From assembly GCA_017505405.1 (NCBI GenBank), contig JAFVPI010000074.1, positions 1 to 64,000 on the forward strand: a stretch of DNA of 64,000 nucleotides. The letters run 5' to 3'. The position numbers were made by a program, and so were the translations under genes. Source of the stretch: Mogibacterium sp. GTDB taxonomy: Bacteria > Bacillota > Clostridia > Peptostreptococcales > Anaerovoracaceae. This document shows, piece by piece, positions 49,145 to 57,166 of this stretch. The stretch's first letter is position 1; every line of letters starts with the position of its first letter. The notes below the pieces were generated by a model, which saw only the letters and a list, made by a program, of their open reading frames with translations, made no database searches and was not told the DNA's origin.

Positions 49145-49165
49145 AATGGTGGAGATGGTGGGAGT
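49145..49165. repeat. 21-bp exact copy of the ssrA 3' end (candidate att site)
   Basis: Identical to 55739-55759, the last 19 bases of ssrA plus two flanking bases, in the same orientation. Integrative elements that use ssrA leave such copies at their far end. The distance to the second copy is 6.6 kb and an integrase remnant abuts ssrA. Confidence 0.7.
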
Positions 49166-49275
49166 ATCCCGCTGTCAAGGATCTTCGACCGGCAGTGCCG
49201 GCGCTGGCGCGTCCTTGACCGCGGTTTTCCGGGTGTACTCTCATCATACACCCGGATACGAACCCACCTTGCGGT

Positions 49276-49296
49276 CTTGGACGTGGGTTCAACTCC
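49276..49296 (+). repeat. ssrA T-arm-like segment, inverted
   Basis: CTTGGACGTGGGTTC then AACTCC matches 20 of 21 bases of the ssrA 3' T-arm region, in the orientation opposite to ssrA. It lies between two other ssrA-derived pieces within 240 bases, in a stretch with strong hairpins (49175-49220 and 49228-49256). Confidence 0.6.
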
Positions 49297-49310
49297 TTCA
49301 TTTCTTCAGA

Positions 49311-49346
49311 CAACAAAAGAGGGTCCGTTGGACCCTCTTTGTTGTC
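49311..49346. terminator. Bidirectional hairpin terminator
   Basis: CAACAAAAGAGGGTCC and GGACCCTCTTTGTTG pair almost perfectly around GTT; A-rich and T-rich flanks allow termination both ways. Confidence 0.75.
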
Positions 49347-49381
49347 TGGTGGAGATGACAGGAATCGAACCTACGTCCAAG
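49347..49381. repeat. Diverged ssrA 3'-end copy
   Basis: 35 bases with 30 matches to 55741-55775 (the ssrA 3' end), same orientation, directly abutting repeat copy 2 at 49382. A 5' acceptor partner and tRNA body are missing, so this is not a tRNA. Confidence 0.6.
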
Positions 49382-49490
49382 TATTGGTTTTTCAACGTTT
49401 CTGAAGAAACTGCGGACCCATTTGCGGGCTCAGCCGTAGGTTATGGCATAGCCTGAGTAGGTCGGTTTTTCATCGTGTTCACCTAATGGC
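49382..49490. repeat. Repeat copy 2 of a ~90-bp element
   Basis: Joined directly to the diverged ssrA 3' end. On the minus strand it contains hairpin GTTTC-TTCA-GAAAC, like the P2 part of tmRNA, so it might be a decayed tmRNA 3' half carried by a mobile element. Paralogue at 48392-48480. Confidence 0.4.
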
Positions 49491-49501
49491 TTTTATATAG
49501 T

Positions 49502-49710
49502 TTATTTCTTCTTCACATCGATATCGACATTTGTTCCGACTGGCACTCTGCTGCCTGGCTGAAGGCTCTGATGGTAAACAAGCATACACCACGCTCCCAC
49601 TTTGATACAGCTTTTCGGCTCCTGCCAAGCTTTTCAGCTAATTGTTCCTGCGTCAAACTATGAGCTTTCCGCTTATTGGCTATATATTGTCCTATCTTTA
49701 TCTGATCCAT
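49502..49710 (-). pseudogene. XRE regulator N-terminus joined out of frame to a PASTA-type tail
   Basis: From 49710: MDQIKIGQYIANKRKAHSLT and LGRSRKAVSKWERGVC, a clear Cro/CI helix-turn-helix. It would stop out of frame at 49513. Another frame then gives VYHQSLQPGSRVPVGTNVDI and a stop at 49502, the pattern of a PASTA repeat end (as in penicillin-binding proteins). The two are not parts of one normal protein, so this is a junction of two gene remnants. Confidence 0.6.
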
Positions 49711-49785
49711 CAGACTGCCCTCACTACTGGAATAATAGTATCTTTTAATGGAACAATACCGTTATTATCAGAAAACATACAGCCC

Positions 49786-50754
49786 TCAGAGGTAGCATTT
49801 CCCTTTTTTGAGTAATATGATGATTCTCAGTACCAGATATACTGCGGCTGTCAGGAGCAGTATCCCGGTAAAGTAGTAACTTGCGTTATATACCTCATCA
49901 AATCTTCCGAGCAGGCAGAGCGGGATGCTGATCGTAAAGGCTACTGGGAGAAGAACTGCATTCTGTATCTTTTCTGCGTAGTATTTTTTGCGGCAGGTCA
50001 GGTACAGTATGATCCCGGCAGCAGACAGAATTCCGCCTATTATCAGCCAGTAGTTATAGACCAATCTCGGCAGAGTCACAACGCCTCCGTTTTCCGTTGC
50101 TCCTTTCTCACCATAAATCAATACATCACCGCCATCAGCAGGGTAATAATACACCTCGTCTATCTCATTCTTATTACCTATTCTCACCAGGGTTTCACTG
50201 CTCTTCCCGGATAGCTGATCCCACCTCGTGCGATAACATCCTATAAAAGCCAATGATCTGCCGCTGTCCTGATCCATAAAACGGTCAATATCATAACCGC
50301 TGACATTTTTATCCAGCACGGCCACGATACTTCCGTCTGATAGTTTTTCTATAGTCAGCGCTTTACCCGGATCTTTTATGTATATAGGGCTCATCATGTG
50401 TATCACTGCAATAATGATAATTATCAGTCCCATTACGAATCCCAGTATTGTACTCGTGATCTTCCTTTTTTCAATAAGGCTTCTGGTAAGCGACAGACCG
50501 TCTGAAGCTATATCGTTCAGCTCATCTCCGGATACCGGCTCATTGATCCTTTCCCCTTTGATGAGTTCGGCGATTGAGACATCCAGACATTCGGAAAGAG
50601 CTTCCAGATTGTCGATGTCCGGAAACCCTCTTCCCGTCTCCCAACGTGAGACAGCCTTATCAGAAACATGTATAGCATCTGCCAGTTGGACCTGTGTGAA
50701 CTGCTTCTCCCTGCGAAGTTCTGCGATGAATTGTCCGGTTTTTTCAATATTCAT
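49786..50754 (-). CDS. XRE-family regulator with C-terminal membrane domain
   Basis: 322 residues from ATG at 50754 (AGGAGGTG eight bases upstream; a second ATG two codons earlier is too close to that site). Residues 5-60 form the Cro/CI HTH: FTQVQLADAIHVSDKAVSRWETGRGFPD. A membrane helix near 102-120, an external beta domain, and three more helices from ~240 follow. Such membrane-tethered XRE regulators respond to envelope signals. Sits in the ssrA-adjacent island. Confidence 0.85.
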   Translation of the reverse strand: MNIEKTGQFIAELRREKQFTQVQLADAIHVSDKAVSRWETGRGFPDIDNLEALSECLDVSIAELIKGERINEPVSGDELNDIASDGLSLTRSLIEKRKITSTILGFVMGLIIIIIAVIHMMSPIYIKDPGKALTIEKLSDGSIVAVLDKNVSGYDIDRFMDQDSGRSLAFIGCYRTRWDQLSGKSSETLVRIGNKNEIDEVYYYPADGGDVLIYGEKGATENGGVVTLPRLVYNYWLIIGGILSAAGIILYLTCRKKYYAEKIQNAVLLPVAFTISIPLCLLGRFDEVYNASYYFTGILLLTAAVYLVLRIIILLKKGKCYL

Positions 50755-50837
50755 AAACATTCACCTCCTGCAGAAACATTATCGCCATACTAAAACAAAA
50801 TCATCCTATGTATCATAGAGTTATCATGCTTTATCTA

Positions 50838-51602
50838 TTAATACTTTTCTCTATACTGTTCCATCACATCCACGAAAAGTTCTTTAGTAGTCGGCGGTGT
50901 GTATGTTATAGCGTTTGCCCCGGCCCTTATCGTCTCTCTAATGCTCTCCGGCGTATTCCCTCCGGATGCTATTATCGGTACATCCGGGTACTTCGCATCT
51001 ATCATCCGGACTATGTCAGGCGTCCTCTCTCCTGCAGCGACGTTTATGATAGACGCACCATGGCGCAGTCTGTCACGTATGTCTGACTTCTCGCTGGTAA
51101 CTGTGATCACGACCGGTATATCGATTGAAGTCGCTACCAGTTTAAGGTCGCGGTTGCTCGTCGGGGCATTCAGCACCACTCCAAACGCGCCTTGGCTCTC
51201 AGCGTCTTTTGCCAGCCTTACCGAGCGCAGACCCTTGGTTATACCTCCTCCTATACCGGTAAATACCGGTGCTGCAGCGGCTCGTATTATCGCGTCGCTT
51301 ATTGACTGCTGCGGAGTGAACGGATAAACAGCGAATACTGCATCTGCATCACAGTTCTTGATAATAGCCAGATCCGTTGTAAAAACCAGGCTTTTTATCC
51401 TGCGTCCGAAGATCAATATGCCACTGGCCTCACGTATCTCTTTGGGCATGATAAGAATGTTGTGTCTGAGTCTGCTCTGTATGGATGGTATTATCTCCTC
51501 GTCTTTCAGCGCTCTGTTCAGTTCTCCTGCAAGTCGTGATATCTCAGGATTCACACTCGTAGGACTCTTTATCACCTTCCTTATCTTTTCTCTGCTTGCC
51601 AT
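50838..51602 (-). CDS. TIM-barrel hydrolase-like protein of unknown function
   Basis: 254 residues. Segments LAIIKNCDADAVFAVYPFTPQQ, PVFTGIGGGITKG, VVLNAPTSN, DIPVVITVTSE, VAAGERTPDIVR and IIASGGNTPESIRETIRAGANAITYTPPT read as consecutive beta-strands of a (beta/alpha)8 barrel with phosphate-binding glycine loops. Clostridial relatives are annotated simply as hydrolases. No function established; two-residue charge pattern does not reveal a catalytic acid. A strong AGGAGG site precedes the start. Confidence 0.75.
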   Translation of the reverse strand: MASREKIRKVIKSPTSVNPEISRLAGELNRALKDEEIIPSIQSRLRHNILIMPKEIREASGILIFGRRIKSLVFTTDLAIIKNCDADAVFAVYPFTPQQSISDAIIRAAAAPVFTGIGGGITKGLRSVRLAKDAESQGAFGVVLNAPTSNRDLKLVATSIDIPVVITVTSEKSDIRDRLRHGASIINVAAGERTPDIVRMIDAKYPDVPIIASGGNTPESIRETIRAGANAITYTPPTTKELFVDVMEQYREKY

Positions 51603-51740
51603 ACGTCTGTACCTCCTTTAAAGATATCAAGCTCTGACCTGAGTATATTTAGAGATACTAACATATGATCGGAAAAGGATTATGACCGGAAGATGAATAA
51701 TAATTCACGGGGCCTTCAGAAATAAACAGCCAAAATAAAA

Positions 51741-51774
51741 CTATGGCTGCATCTGGATTGACATAACCATAGCC
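51741..51774. repeat. Hairpin repeat, copy B
   Basis: CTATGGCTG ... ACCATAG, related to 49048-49079. On the minus strand it follows the histidine kinase gene and may act as its terminator (T-rich 3' side). Confidence 0.5.
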
Positions 51775-51828
51775 AAAAATGTGGTGAGTCACATTACAGC
51801 CGAACTATCTTCTCAGGAGCCCGCATGC

Positions 51829-51860
51829 CTTGCAAATACTGCATCCTGAAATTTGACGCC
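51829..51860. repeat. Integrase-tail repeat, copy A
   Basis: 32 bases, about 27 matching 55259-55290 in the same orientation. On the minus strand it can be read as GVKFQDAVFARHAGS then stop, resembling the end of a tyrosine recombinase. The two copies flank the histidine kinase gene. Confidence 0.55.
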
Positions 51861-51896
51861 GTCTGTTGTCTCCCATATTGTCACTTATAAGGAAAT

Positions 51897-54800
51897 TCAT
51901 TGCAATAATTCCGCTAAAGTTTGCATAATGGCATCGATATCATACGGTTTTGCCAGATGTCCATTCATACCTGCCTCAAGCGCGATTTTCCGATCCTCCT
52001 CAAAGGCATTAGCAGTCACGGCAATAATTGGAATTTGTGCTTTCTCCTGATCTTCCATTGCACGGATCCGTTTTGCTGCTTCATATCCGTCCATTACCGG
52101 CATCTGAATATCCATAAGAATCACATCGTATGTTCCCACAGGAGCCTGCTCCATTAACTCAACAGCTTCCGCTCCGTTTGAAGCAATATCGATCGTCAAA
52201 CCGGCGCTCTTCAGGATCTCTACCGCGATCATCTGGTTCATTTCATTGTCTTCAGCAAGAAGGATCTTTTTCCCTGTGAAGTCCAAAGCAGCGGGTGCTT
52301 CTTCAGCGGCTGGTTTTTCAATAAGGAACGGTTTGGCCAGCACGCTTCTCAGTTCCGACATAAAGATCGGCTTTGAGCAGAATGCGCTCACGCCGGCCTG
52401 TCTGGCCTCACCCTCAATATCCGACCAGTCATATGCTGTCAGTATGATGATCGGTGCATCATCACCGACTATTTTCCTGATCCGGCGTACAGTCTCGATA
52501 CCATTCAGATCAGGCATCATCCAGTCGATGATGTAGACCTTGAATTCATCTGCCTGATCCTTAGCCTCTTTGGCCCGGATCACAGCTTCCTTTCCGTAGT
52601 TGGTCCAGTCCGGTCTCATGCCGATATCACGGAGCATTGCACTGACAGACAGGCAGGAGTTGGTATCGTCATCTGCAACCAGGGCCCTCAGGCCCTGCAG
52701 TTCAGGGATCTTTTCGGATATGACTCTGCTTTCGCCGATCCTGCACGGGATCCGCACAATGAACTCCGAGCCTTTTCCTTCCTCACTCTCGACAGAAATA
52801 GAACCGCCCATCATATCAACGATGTTCTTGGTGATCGCCATGCCAAGTCCGGTGCCCTGCATGCCGCTGACCGTGCTGGTTCTTTCTCTTGTGAAGGCTT
52901 CGAAGATCGTCTTCTGGAATTCTTTGCTCATTCCGATGCCATTATCCTTGATGCGGAATACGAAATCAGCGGTGTCAGCACGGGAAGAAGGTCCCTCGAT
53001 CAGCCTGAAGCTGATGGTTCCGCCGGCAGGCGAAAACTTGATGGCATTCGAAAGTATGTTGAGCAGCACCTGATTCAGGCGAAGCTTATCTGTAATGATA
53101 TCCTCGTGTTTAACATCCTGTATATCGATCAGGAGTTCCTGCTGCTTTGCCGTTATATTTGCCTGAATGATGGTCCTTAGGTCATGGATGACATCCGGCA
53201 GATGTACATCACTCTCCTCTATTATGACCTTTCCGCTTTCGATCCGGCTCATATCCAGCACATCATTTATCAGCGAAAGCAAATGCTGACTGGACACACT
53301 GATCTTCTGCAGGTAATCTTTCACCTGCTCCGGATTATCCATGTGTGAAGCGGCCAGTGCCGTAAAGCCCACAATGGCATTCATCGGGGTCCGGATATCG
53401 TGGGACATGTTATTCAGGAAAGTAGTCTTGGCTCTGTTAGCTTGTTCAGCTGCTGCCAGAGCGTCTGAGAGTGCTTTCTGGTTTTCTTCCAGTTCAATAC
53501 GGGCTGCTTCCTTATCCCTGATCTGCGTCTGGGAACGCTTAATGTCACGAAGCAGAAGAGATATAATGACTGCCGCAACTCCCAGGATCCCCAGAACGAA
53601 CCCCCAGAGATGCTGTTTCATCAGGTCGAAGAAGCTATATGAGTACAGTCCGTCGGCATAGCGGTAAGCCTGATTCTGACCATAATCAGTACCCAGTACA
53701 TTAAGTCCCCGGTTCAGAAGCTTCAGAAGCCCTTCACTTCCCATTGCCACGCCATAGCACCTGTCATCGCTCTGGCTCAGTTGCAGAAGAGAAAGACTCT
53801 CGTAGCGTGTGTTCTTAAGGATGTCATTGGCCCGGAGTCCATTTAATGTAGTCGCATCTTCCTTTCCGGAAATGACTGCCTCAAGACAGTCATCAACTGA
53901 AGGATAGTAGGTGATCTCAGCGTCAGGGAAATGGGTGCGGACATAGTAATATTGCATCCGGTTGTTCTCATTGACGGCAAAATGCGATATATCGTCTGCT
54001 TTAAATTCTCCGCGGAACACGATCTCTGTCGCTGCAGAGACTACCGGATTAGTCTGATATATCCCGCTCTCCTCCGAATAGTACAGACCGCCGCCAACAG
54101 GGAAACCTGTGTCTATCTTTCCTGCCACAAGATCCGATATCATGTCATCATAATTTTTATAGCCATGATAACTTACAGAAAGCGTGTCAATGTTCAGGCT
54201 CTTCAGCAGCTGCTCTGTGACATCCGTCACAATGCCTGTAGCCTGTCCGTTTTCGTCTGTATCGCTGTAAGGCAGATAATTCTCAAGATATCCGACCCTG
54301 AGTTCGCTGTGAGACTGCAGCCATTCTGTCTCAGCGGCGGAATGCGCACGGCTTGCAAGGCTGCCGGAATAGTATTTCGTACTGAGAGAATTAAGATAAT
54401 TCGGTTCCTCCGTAGCCAGAAGGGTCTGCGCCGTGTTCAGCTGCTCAAGGAGATCAGGACGCTGTTTATTGACTGTAAGATAATAGTCGGAAGTTCCGAA
54501 GGAATAGAGGATCACAGCATTTTCCACACTGAACCCGCTGTCTCCCTCACCCGCGAAAACATCCAGTTCTCCTGCATTAAACGCAGCAAACAGGCTGTCA
54601 TAGTCAGGAAAAGTTATGACCTCAGCTTTCACGTCATGTGAATCCAGAAACTCATTCAAGGTATCCACTATAGCGCTTTCCATAACGCCGATCTTTTTTC
54701 CTGTGAGCGTCACTGGATCCGCATTGATCTCAGTGTCCTGCTCATGCTTTACCAGGTTATAGGACTCATGCCCCATAGCCTCATCCGGATATCCGATCAG

Positions 54801-55142
54801 ACTGACCCTGTCTTCCTTAAACGCAAGGCCTGCCAGAAGGTCGATCTCGCCATCCAGCAGCATCTGATACAGATCAGAAAAGGAGCCGTATACGTATTCG
54901 TATTTCCAGCCGGTATATTCTGCCAGCTTCCGGTAATACTCGTAAGCATAGCCTGCTTTGACAGCGCCTTCCTCTGCACCCTCTTGGAACAATTCATTTT
55001 CATAATAGCCTACCCGGACCGGCTTCGTATCCTCTGCCTGAACCGAGACAGGAGTCATCATAGTGAAAAGCAGGCAGGAAGCAATGAGCATGTATGTTAT
55101 TAATCGGCTTGTGATTGCCTTATGTTTCATTCTAATATCCAT
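51897..55142 (-). CDS. Hybrid sensor histidine kinase with two solute-binding domains and two receivers
   Basis: 1081 residues from ATG at 55142 (1104 if the frame starts at 55211, which has no better ribosome site). A signal peptide (about 5-35) precedes two periplasmic-binding-protein-type (SBP_bac_3) domains outside the cell, then a membrane helix near residue 520, HisKA with FLNNMSHDIRTPMNAI (phospho-His), HATPase with NGIGMS and GTGLGMAI, REC1 with the Asp in YIIDWMMPD, and REC2 with LMDIQMPVMDG. It should sense an amino-acid-like ligand and relay phosphate through both receivers. No cognate HPt or output protein is adjacent. Flanked by the integrase-tail repeats. Confidence 0.93.
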   Translation of the reverse strand: MDIRMKHKAITSRLITYMLIASCLLFTMMTPVSVQAEDTKPVRVGYYENELFQEGAEEGAVKAGYAYEYYRKLAEYTGWKYEYVYGSFSDLYQMLLDGEIDLLAGLAFKEDRVSLIGYPDEAMGHESYNLVKHEQDTEINADPVTLTGKKIGVMESAIVDTLNEFLDSHDVKAEVITFPDYDSLFAAFNAGELDVFAGEGDSGFSVENAVILYSFGTSDYYLTVNKQRPDLLEQLNTAQTLLATEEPNYLNSLSTKYYSGSLASRAHSAAETEWLQSHSELRVGYLENYLPYSDTDENGQATGIVTDVTEQLLKSLNIDTLSVSYHGYKNYDDMISDLVAGKIDTGFPVGGGLYYSEESGIYQTNPVVSAATEIVFRGEFKADDISHFAVNENNRMQYYYVRTHFPDAEITYYPSVDDCLEAVISGKEDATTLNGLRANDILKNTRYESLSLLQLSQSDDRCYGVAMGSEGLLKLLNRGLNVLGTDYGQNQAYRYADGLYSYSFFDLMKQHLWGFVLGILGVAAVIISLLLRDIKRSQTQIRDKEAARIELEENQKALSDALAAAEQANRAKTTFLNNMSHDIRTPMNAIVGFTALAASHMDNPEQVKDYLQKISVSSQHLLSLINDVLDMSRIESGKVIIEESDVHLPDVIHDLRTIIQANITAKQQELLIDIQDVKHEDIITDKLRLNQVLLNILSNAIKFSPAGGTISFRLIEGPSSRADTADFVFRIKDNGIGMSKEFQKTIFEAFTRERTSTVSGMQGTGLGMAITKNIVDMMGGSISVESEEGKGSEFIVRIPCRIGESRVISEKIPELQGLRALVADDDTNSCLSVSAMLRDIGMRPDWTNYGKEAVIRAKEAKDQADEFKVYIIDWMMPDLNGIETVRRIRKIVGDDAPIIILTAYDWSDIEGEARQAGVSAFCSKPIFMSELRSVLAKPFLIEKPAAEEAPAALDFTGKKILLAEDNEMNQMIAVEILKSAGLTIDIASNGAEAVELMEQAPVGTYDVILMDIQMPVMDGYEAAKRIRAMEDQEKAQIPIIAVTANAFEEDRKIALEAGMNGHLAKPYDIDAIMQTLAELLQ

Positions 55143-55258
55143 AGTTGGGTCCCTAGTCAAACATGAAATAATCATCTTTATCATAACATGGATGTTCTTT
55201 TCGTAAAACAAAAAACCTCAGAATTCTCTGATTCCAAGGTTTTGGGTTTTGGTTCATA

Positions 55259-55290
55259 TTACCTGCAAATACTGCCTCCTGAAGTTTTAC
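55259..55290. repeat. Integrase-tail repeat, copy B
   Basis: Direct repeat of 51829-51860 (about 27 of 31 positions), here at the 3' end of the integrase remnant. Confidence 0.6.
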
Positions 55291-55589
55291 ACCTCAAGAT
55301 ACTTCTCTAAGGTTTCTATCGAGGCGCTGTTGAGACTTCCGTAGACATCTGCATATGTATCGAGTGTGATATGGATGTTGGTGTGTCCGAGCCAGTTTTT
55401 GAGAACGACAGGCTTTACACCCGCCTCGATGCACCTTGTAGCGAATGTATGCCTTAGCGAGTGCTGACCATGGAATTCTATATCGGCCTTCTCGCAAATC
55501 CTTCTGTAGAAACTGTTTACCTGCGAGGTAGTGATGACAGAATTTTTATTGTAGTCGTAGAAGATGACTCCGGCCTTGTTCCATTTCAT
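55287..55589 (-). pseudogene. Tyrosine recombinase (integrase) C-terminal remnant
   Basis: 100 residues with the C-terminal catalytic block: HSLRHTFATR (His-x-x-Arg), LGHTNIHITLDTYADVY (His and nucleophilic Tyr). The same frame is open back to about 55650 but the N-terminal DNA-binding and first catalytic Arg parts are absent, so it is a truncated integrase. It points at ssrA 150 bases away, the usual arrangement for an element inserted at the 3' end of ssrA. Confidence 0.85.
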
Positions 55590-55699
55590 ATTCCCGATAG
55601 CCTGCTCCAGTATAGGCCTTACAAGTAAGCAAGTCTGCGTGCGTTTTCACCGGATCCGTCAAAATCGCTGTATCGCCTGAAATCACTGCGATCCGTTGC

Positions 55700-55732
55700 A
55701 AATAAAGAACTCCAGAGATTTCTCCCTGGAGC
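55700..55732 (-). terminator. Terminator after tmRNA
   Basis: CTCCAGGGA and TCTCTGGAG around GAAA, followed by TTCTTTATTTG on the minus strand, just beyond the tmRNA 3' end. Confidence 0.65.
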
Positions 55733-55740
55733 CTTAACAA

Positions 55741-56095
55741 TGGTGGAGATGGTGGGAGTCGAACCCACGTCCAAGAGCATTTCCGAAAGACTTTCTCCGA
55801 GCGCAGCCGATTGCTTTTGATTCGCTCGCCCTTCGCCAAAGCAGCAAACTCGGGGCTTCGCTATCCCGTAGATACTCTTACGCTACCGGGAGATCACGCA
55901 AGAGGTCCCTGCATGCATGACGCCGGGTTCCCGTGCTGCAGGTGACACGGGGCCGACGCGCGGGGCTGAACTATGCAGCCAGTGCGAAATTGTTGTTAGC
56001 TTTAGCGTTTCTTTTGAACGGGTACTTTTTACGTGGATCACCGCCACGGCTCGCTTATCCTTGTTCCACACACCTGTCGAAACCTTTACACCCCC
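55741..56095 (-). ncRNA. ssrA: Transfer-messenger RNA (tmRNA)
   Basis: About 355 bases. The 5' GGGGGUG pairs with the 3' CAUCUCC before ACCA (two G-U pairs), forming the alanyl-acceptor end, with the GACGUGGGUUCGACUCCCAC T-arm. The tag frame after AAAC reads GCU AAA GCU AAC AAC AAU UUC GCA CUG GCU GCA UAG, giving AKANNNFALAA with the LAA degradation end. The GCU resume codon is typical. Rescues stalled ribosomes with SmpB. Its 3' end is the target of integrative elements, and copies of it lie at 49145-49381. Confidence 0.95.
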
Positions 56096-56134
56096 ACAAG
56101 TGATGAAGAGCGGCATATTTGTCTGCCGCTCTTC

Positions 56135-56162
56135 ATTATATTTCTTATTTCCCTGTTGTCAA
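56135..56162 (-). promoter_or_regulatory. Promoter of ssrA
   Basis: TTGACA (56162-56157), 16-bp spacer, TATAAT (56140-56135) on the minus strand, consensus at both elements. Between it and the mature 5' end (56095) is a hairpin, GAAGAGCGGCA with TGCCGCTCTTC, probably removed by RNase P processing. Confidence 0.85.
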
Positions 56163-56174
56163 TATACTGATGGT

Positions 56175-57125
56175 TTAGTCGAATAAATCTTCAGGATCGA
56201 TTATGCAGCTGTAAAAGAATTCGATTATTCCATCCTCTACAATGTCCTTCAGGTCATAGTAATTATGTATCTCATGCCTGTATCCGGAATAAAGCATCGT
56301 CTCCACATTGCAGCCTGCATCAGTCAGCCAGTTGGAGACCTGATATACGCCTGCACCATACTGTCCTACAGGATCCTGATCTCCTGCAATATTGTAAATT
56401 GGCAGATCTTTCGGCACCTTTGCTGCCCACTCCGGACCTGTGATCACTTCTATCATCCGGCAGAAGTCCAGGAACGATCTGTTGCTTGTAGGCTTTGTGA
56501 ATGCATCAAAAGGATCCTCAGCGTGATCTTTCTGTACAAATTCATCATGGCAGATCCACTCATTTCCAAGCTTTACCCCTTCATCGCAGCGGGCAAACAT
56601 CCAGCCCATCATGACTGCACCGACGTCAGGATCAGCTTCAGTGCCCTTGCCTGCGTCAACAAGCTTCTTTATGTAGTCGATGCTGTTATCGAGCCCCGGG
56701 AACTCGCCCGAAGTGCCGCACAGCGTTACACCGTCAAGCTCATCACCATATTTGGAAATGTAGTCGCGGGCGATGAACGACCCCATGCTGTGGCCGAACA
56801 TGAAGTACGGCAGGTCAGGGTACATTTCTTTTACCATTACGGTAAGAGTATGCTCGTCCTCCATCATAGTGTGAGGCCCCTGATCGCCCCAGTCTCCCCA
56901 GCAGTCGTTCTCCAGTGCGGTCTTGCCGTGACCGACATGGTCATCAGCCGCAACTATGAACCCCGCATCCATGAATGCGACTATCATATGCAGATATCTG
57001 CGCGAGTGCTCACCGAATCCATGCACCAGCTGAATGATGCCGATCGGAGGCGCAGCAGGCACATATACCCAGCCATACACCTTGTCTCTTTTGTTGTATG
57101 AGTCAAAACAAACTTCATGAAGCAT
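56175..57125 (-). CDS. Alpha/beta hydrolase (lysophospholipase/monoacylglycerol lipase-like)
   Basis: 316 residues of the Hydrolase_4 type. LVHGFGEHSRRY gives the oxyanion loop, GHSMGSF the nucleophile Ser near residue 113, and YNIAGDQDPVG and YSGYRHEIHN the Asp and His of the triad. No signal peptide, so cytoplasmic. Likely hydrolyses short acylglycerols or esters. Stand-alone; the ssrA promoter lies just downstream. Confidence 0.9.
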   Translation of the reverse strand: MLHEVCFDSYNKRDKVYGWVYVPAAPPIGIIQLVHGFGEHSRRYLHMIVAFMDAGFIVAADDHVGHGKTALENDCWGDWGDQGPHTMMEDEHTLTVMVKEMYPDLPYFMFGHSMGSFIARDYISKYGDELDGVTLCGTSGEFPGLDNSIDYIKKLVDAGKGTEADPDVGAVMMGWMFARCDEGVKLGNEWICHDEFVQKDHAEDPFDAFTKPTSNRSFLDFCRMIEVITGPEWAAKVPKDLPIYNIAGDQDPVGQYGAGVYQVSNWLTDAGCNVETMLYSGYRHEIHNYYDLKDIVEDGIIEFFYSCIIDPEDLFD

Positions 57126-57166
57126 CTTCTGTTACCTCTCTTTCTGCAAAACTTTCTGCCCGATAA

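Noticed and set aside
49347..49381. A tRNA gene 3' end
   Set aside because: The T-arm and CCA-like end match ssrA, but no 5' acceptor, D-arm or anticodon arm lies upstream on the minus strand, so it is an ssrA-derived fragment.
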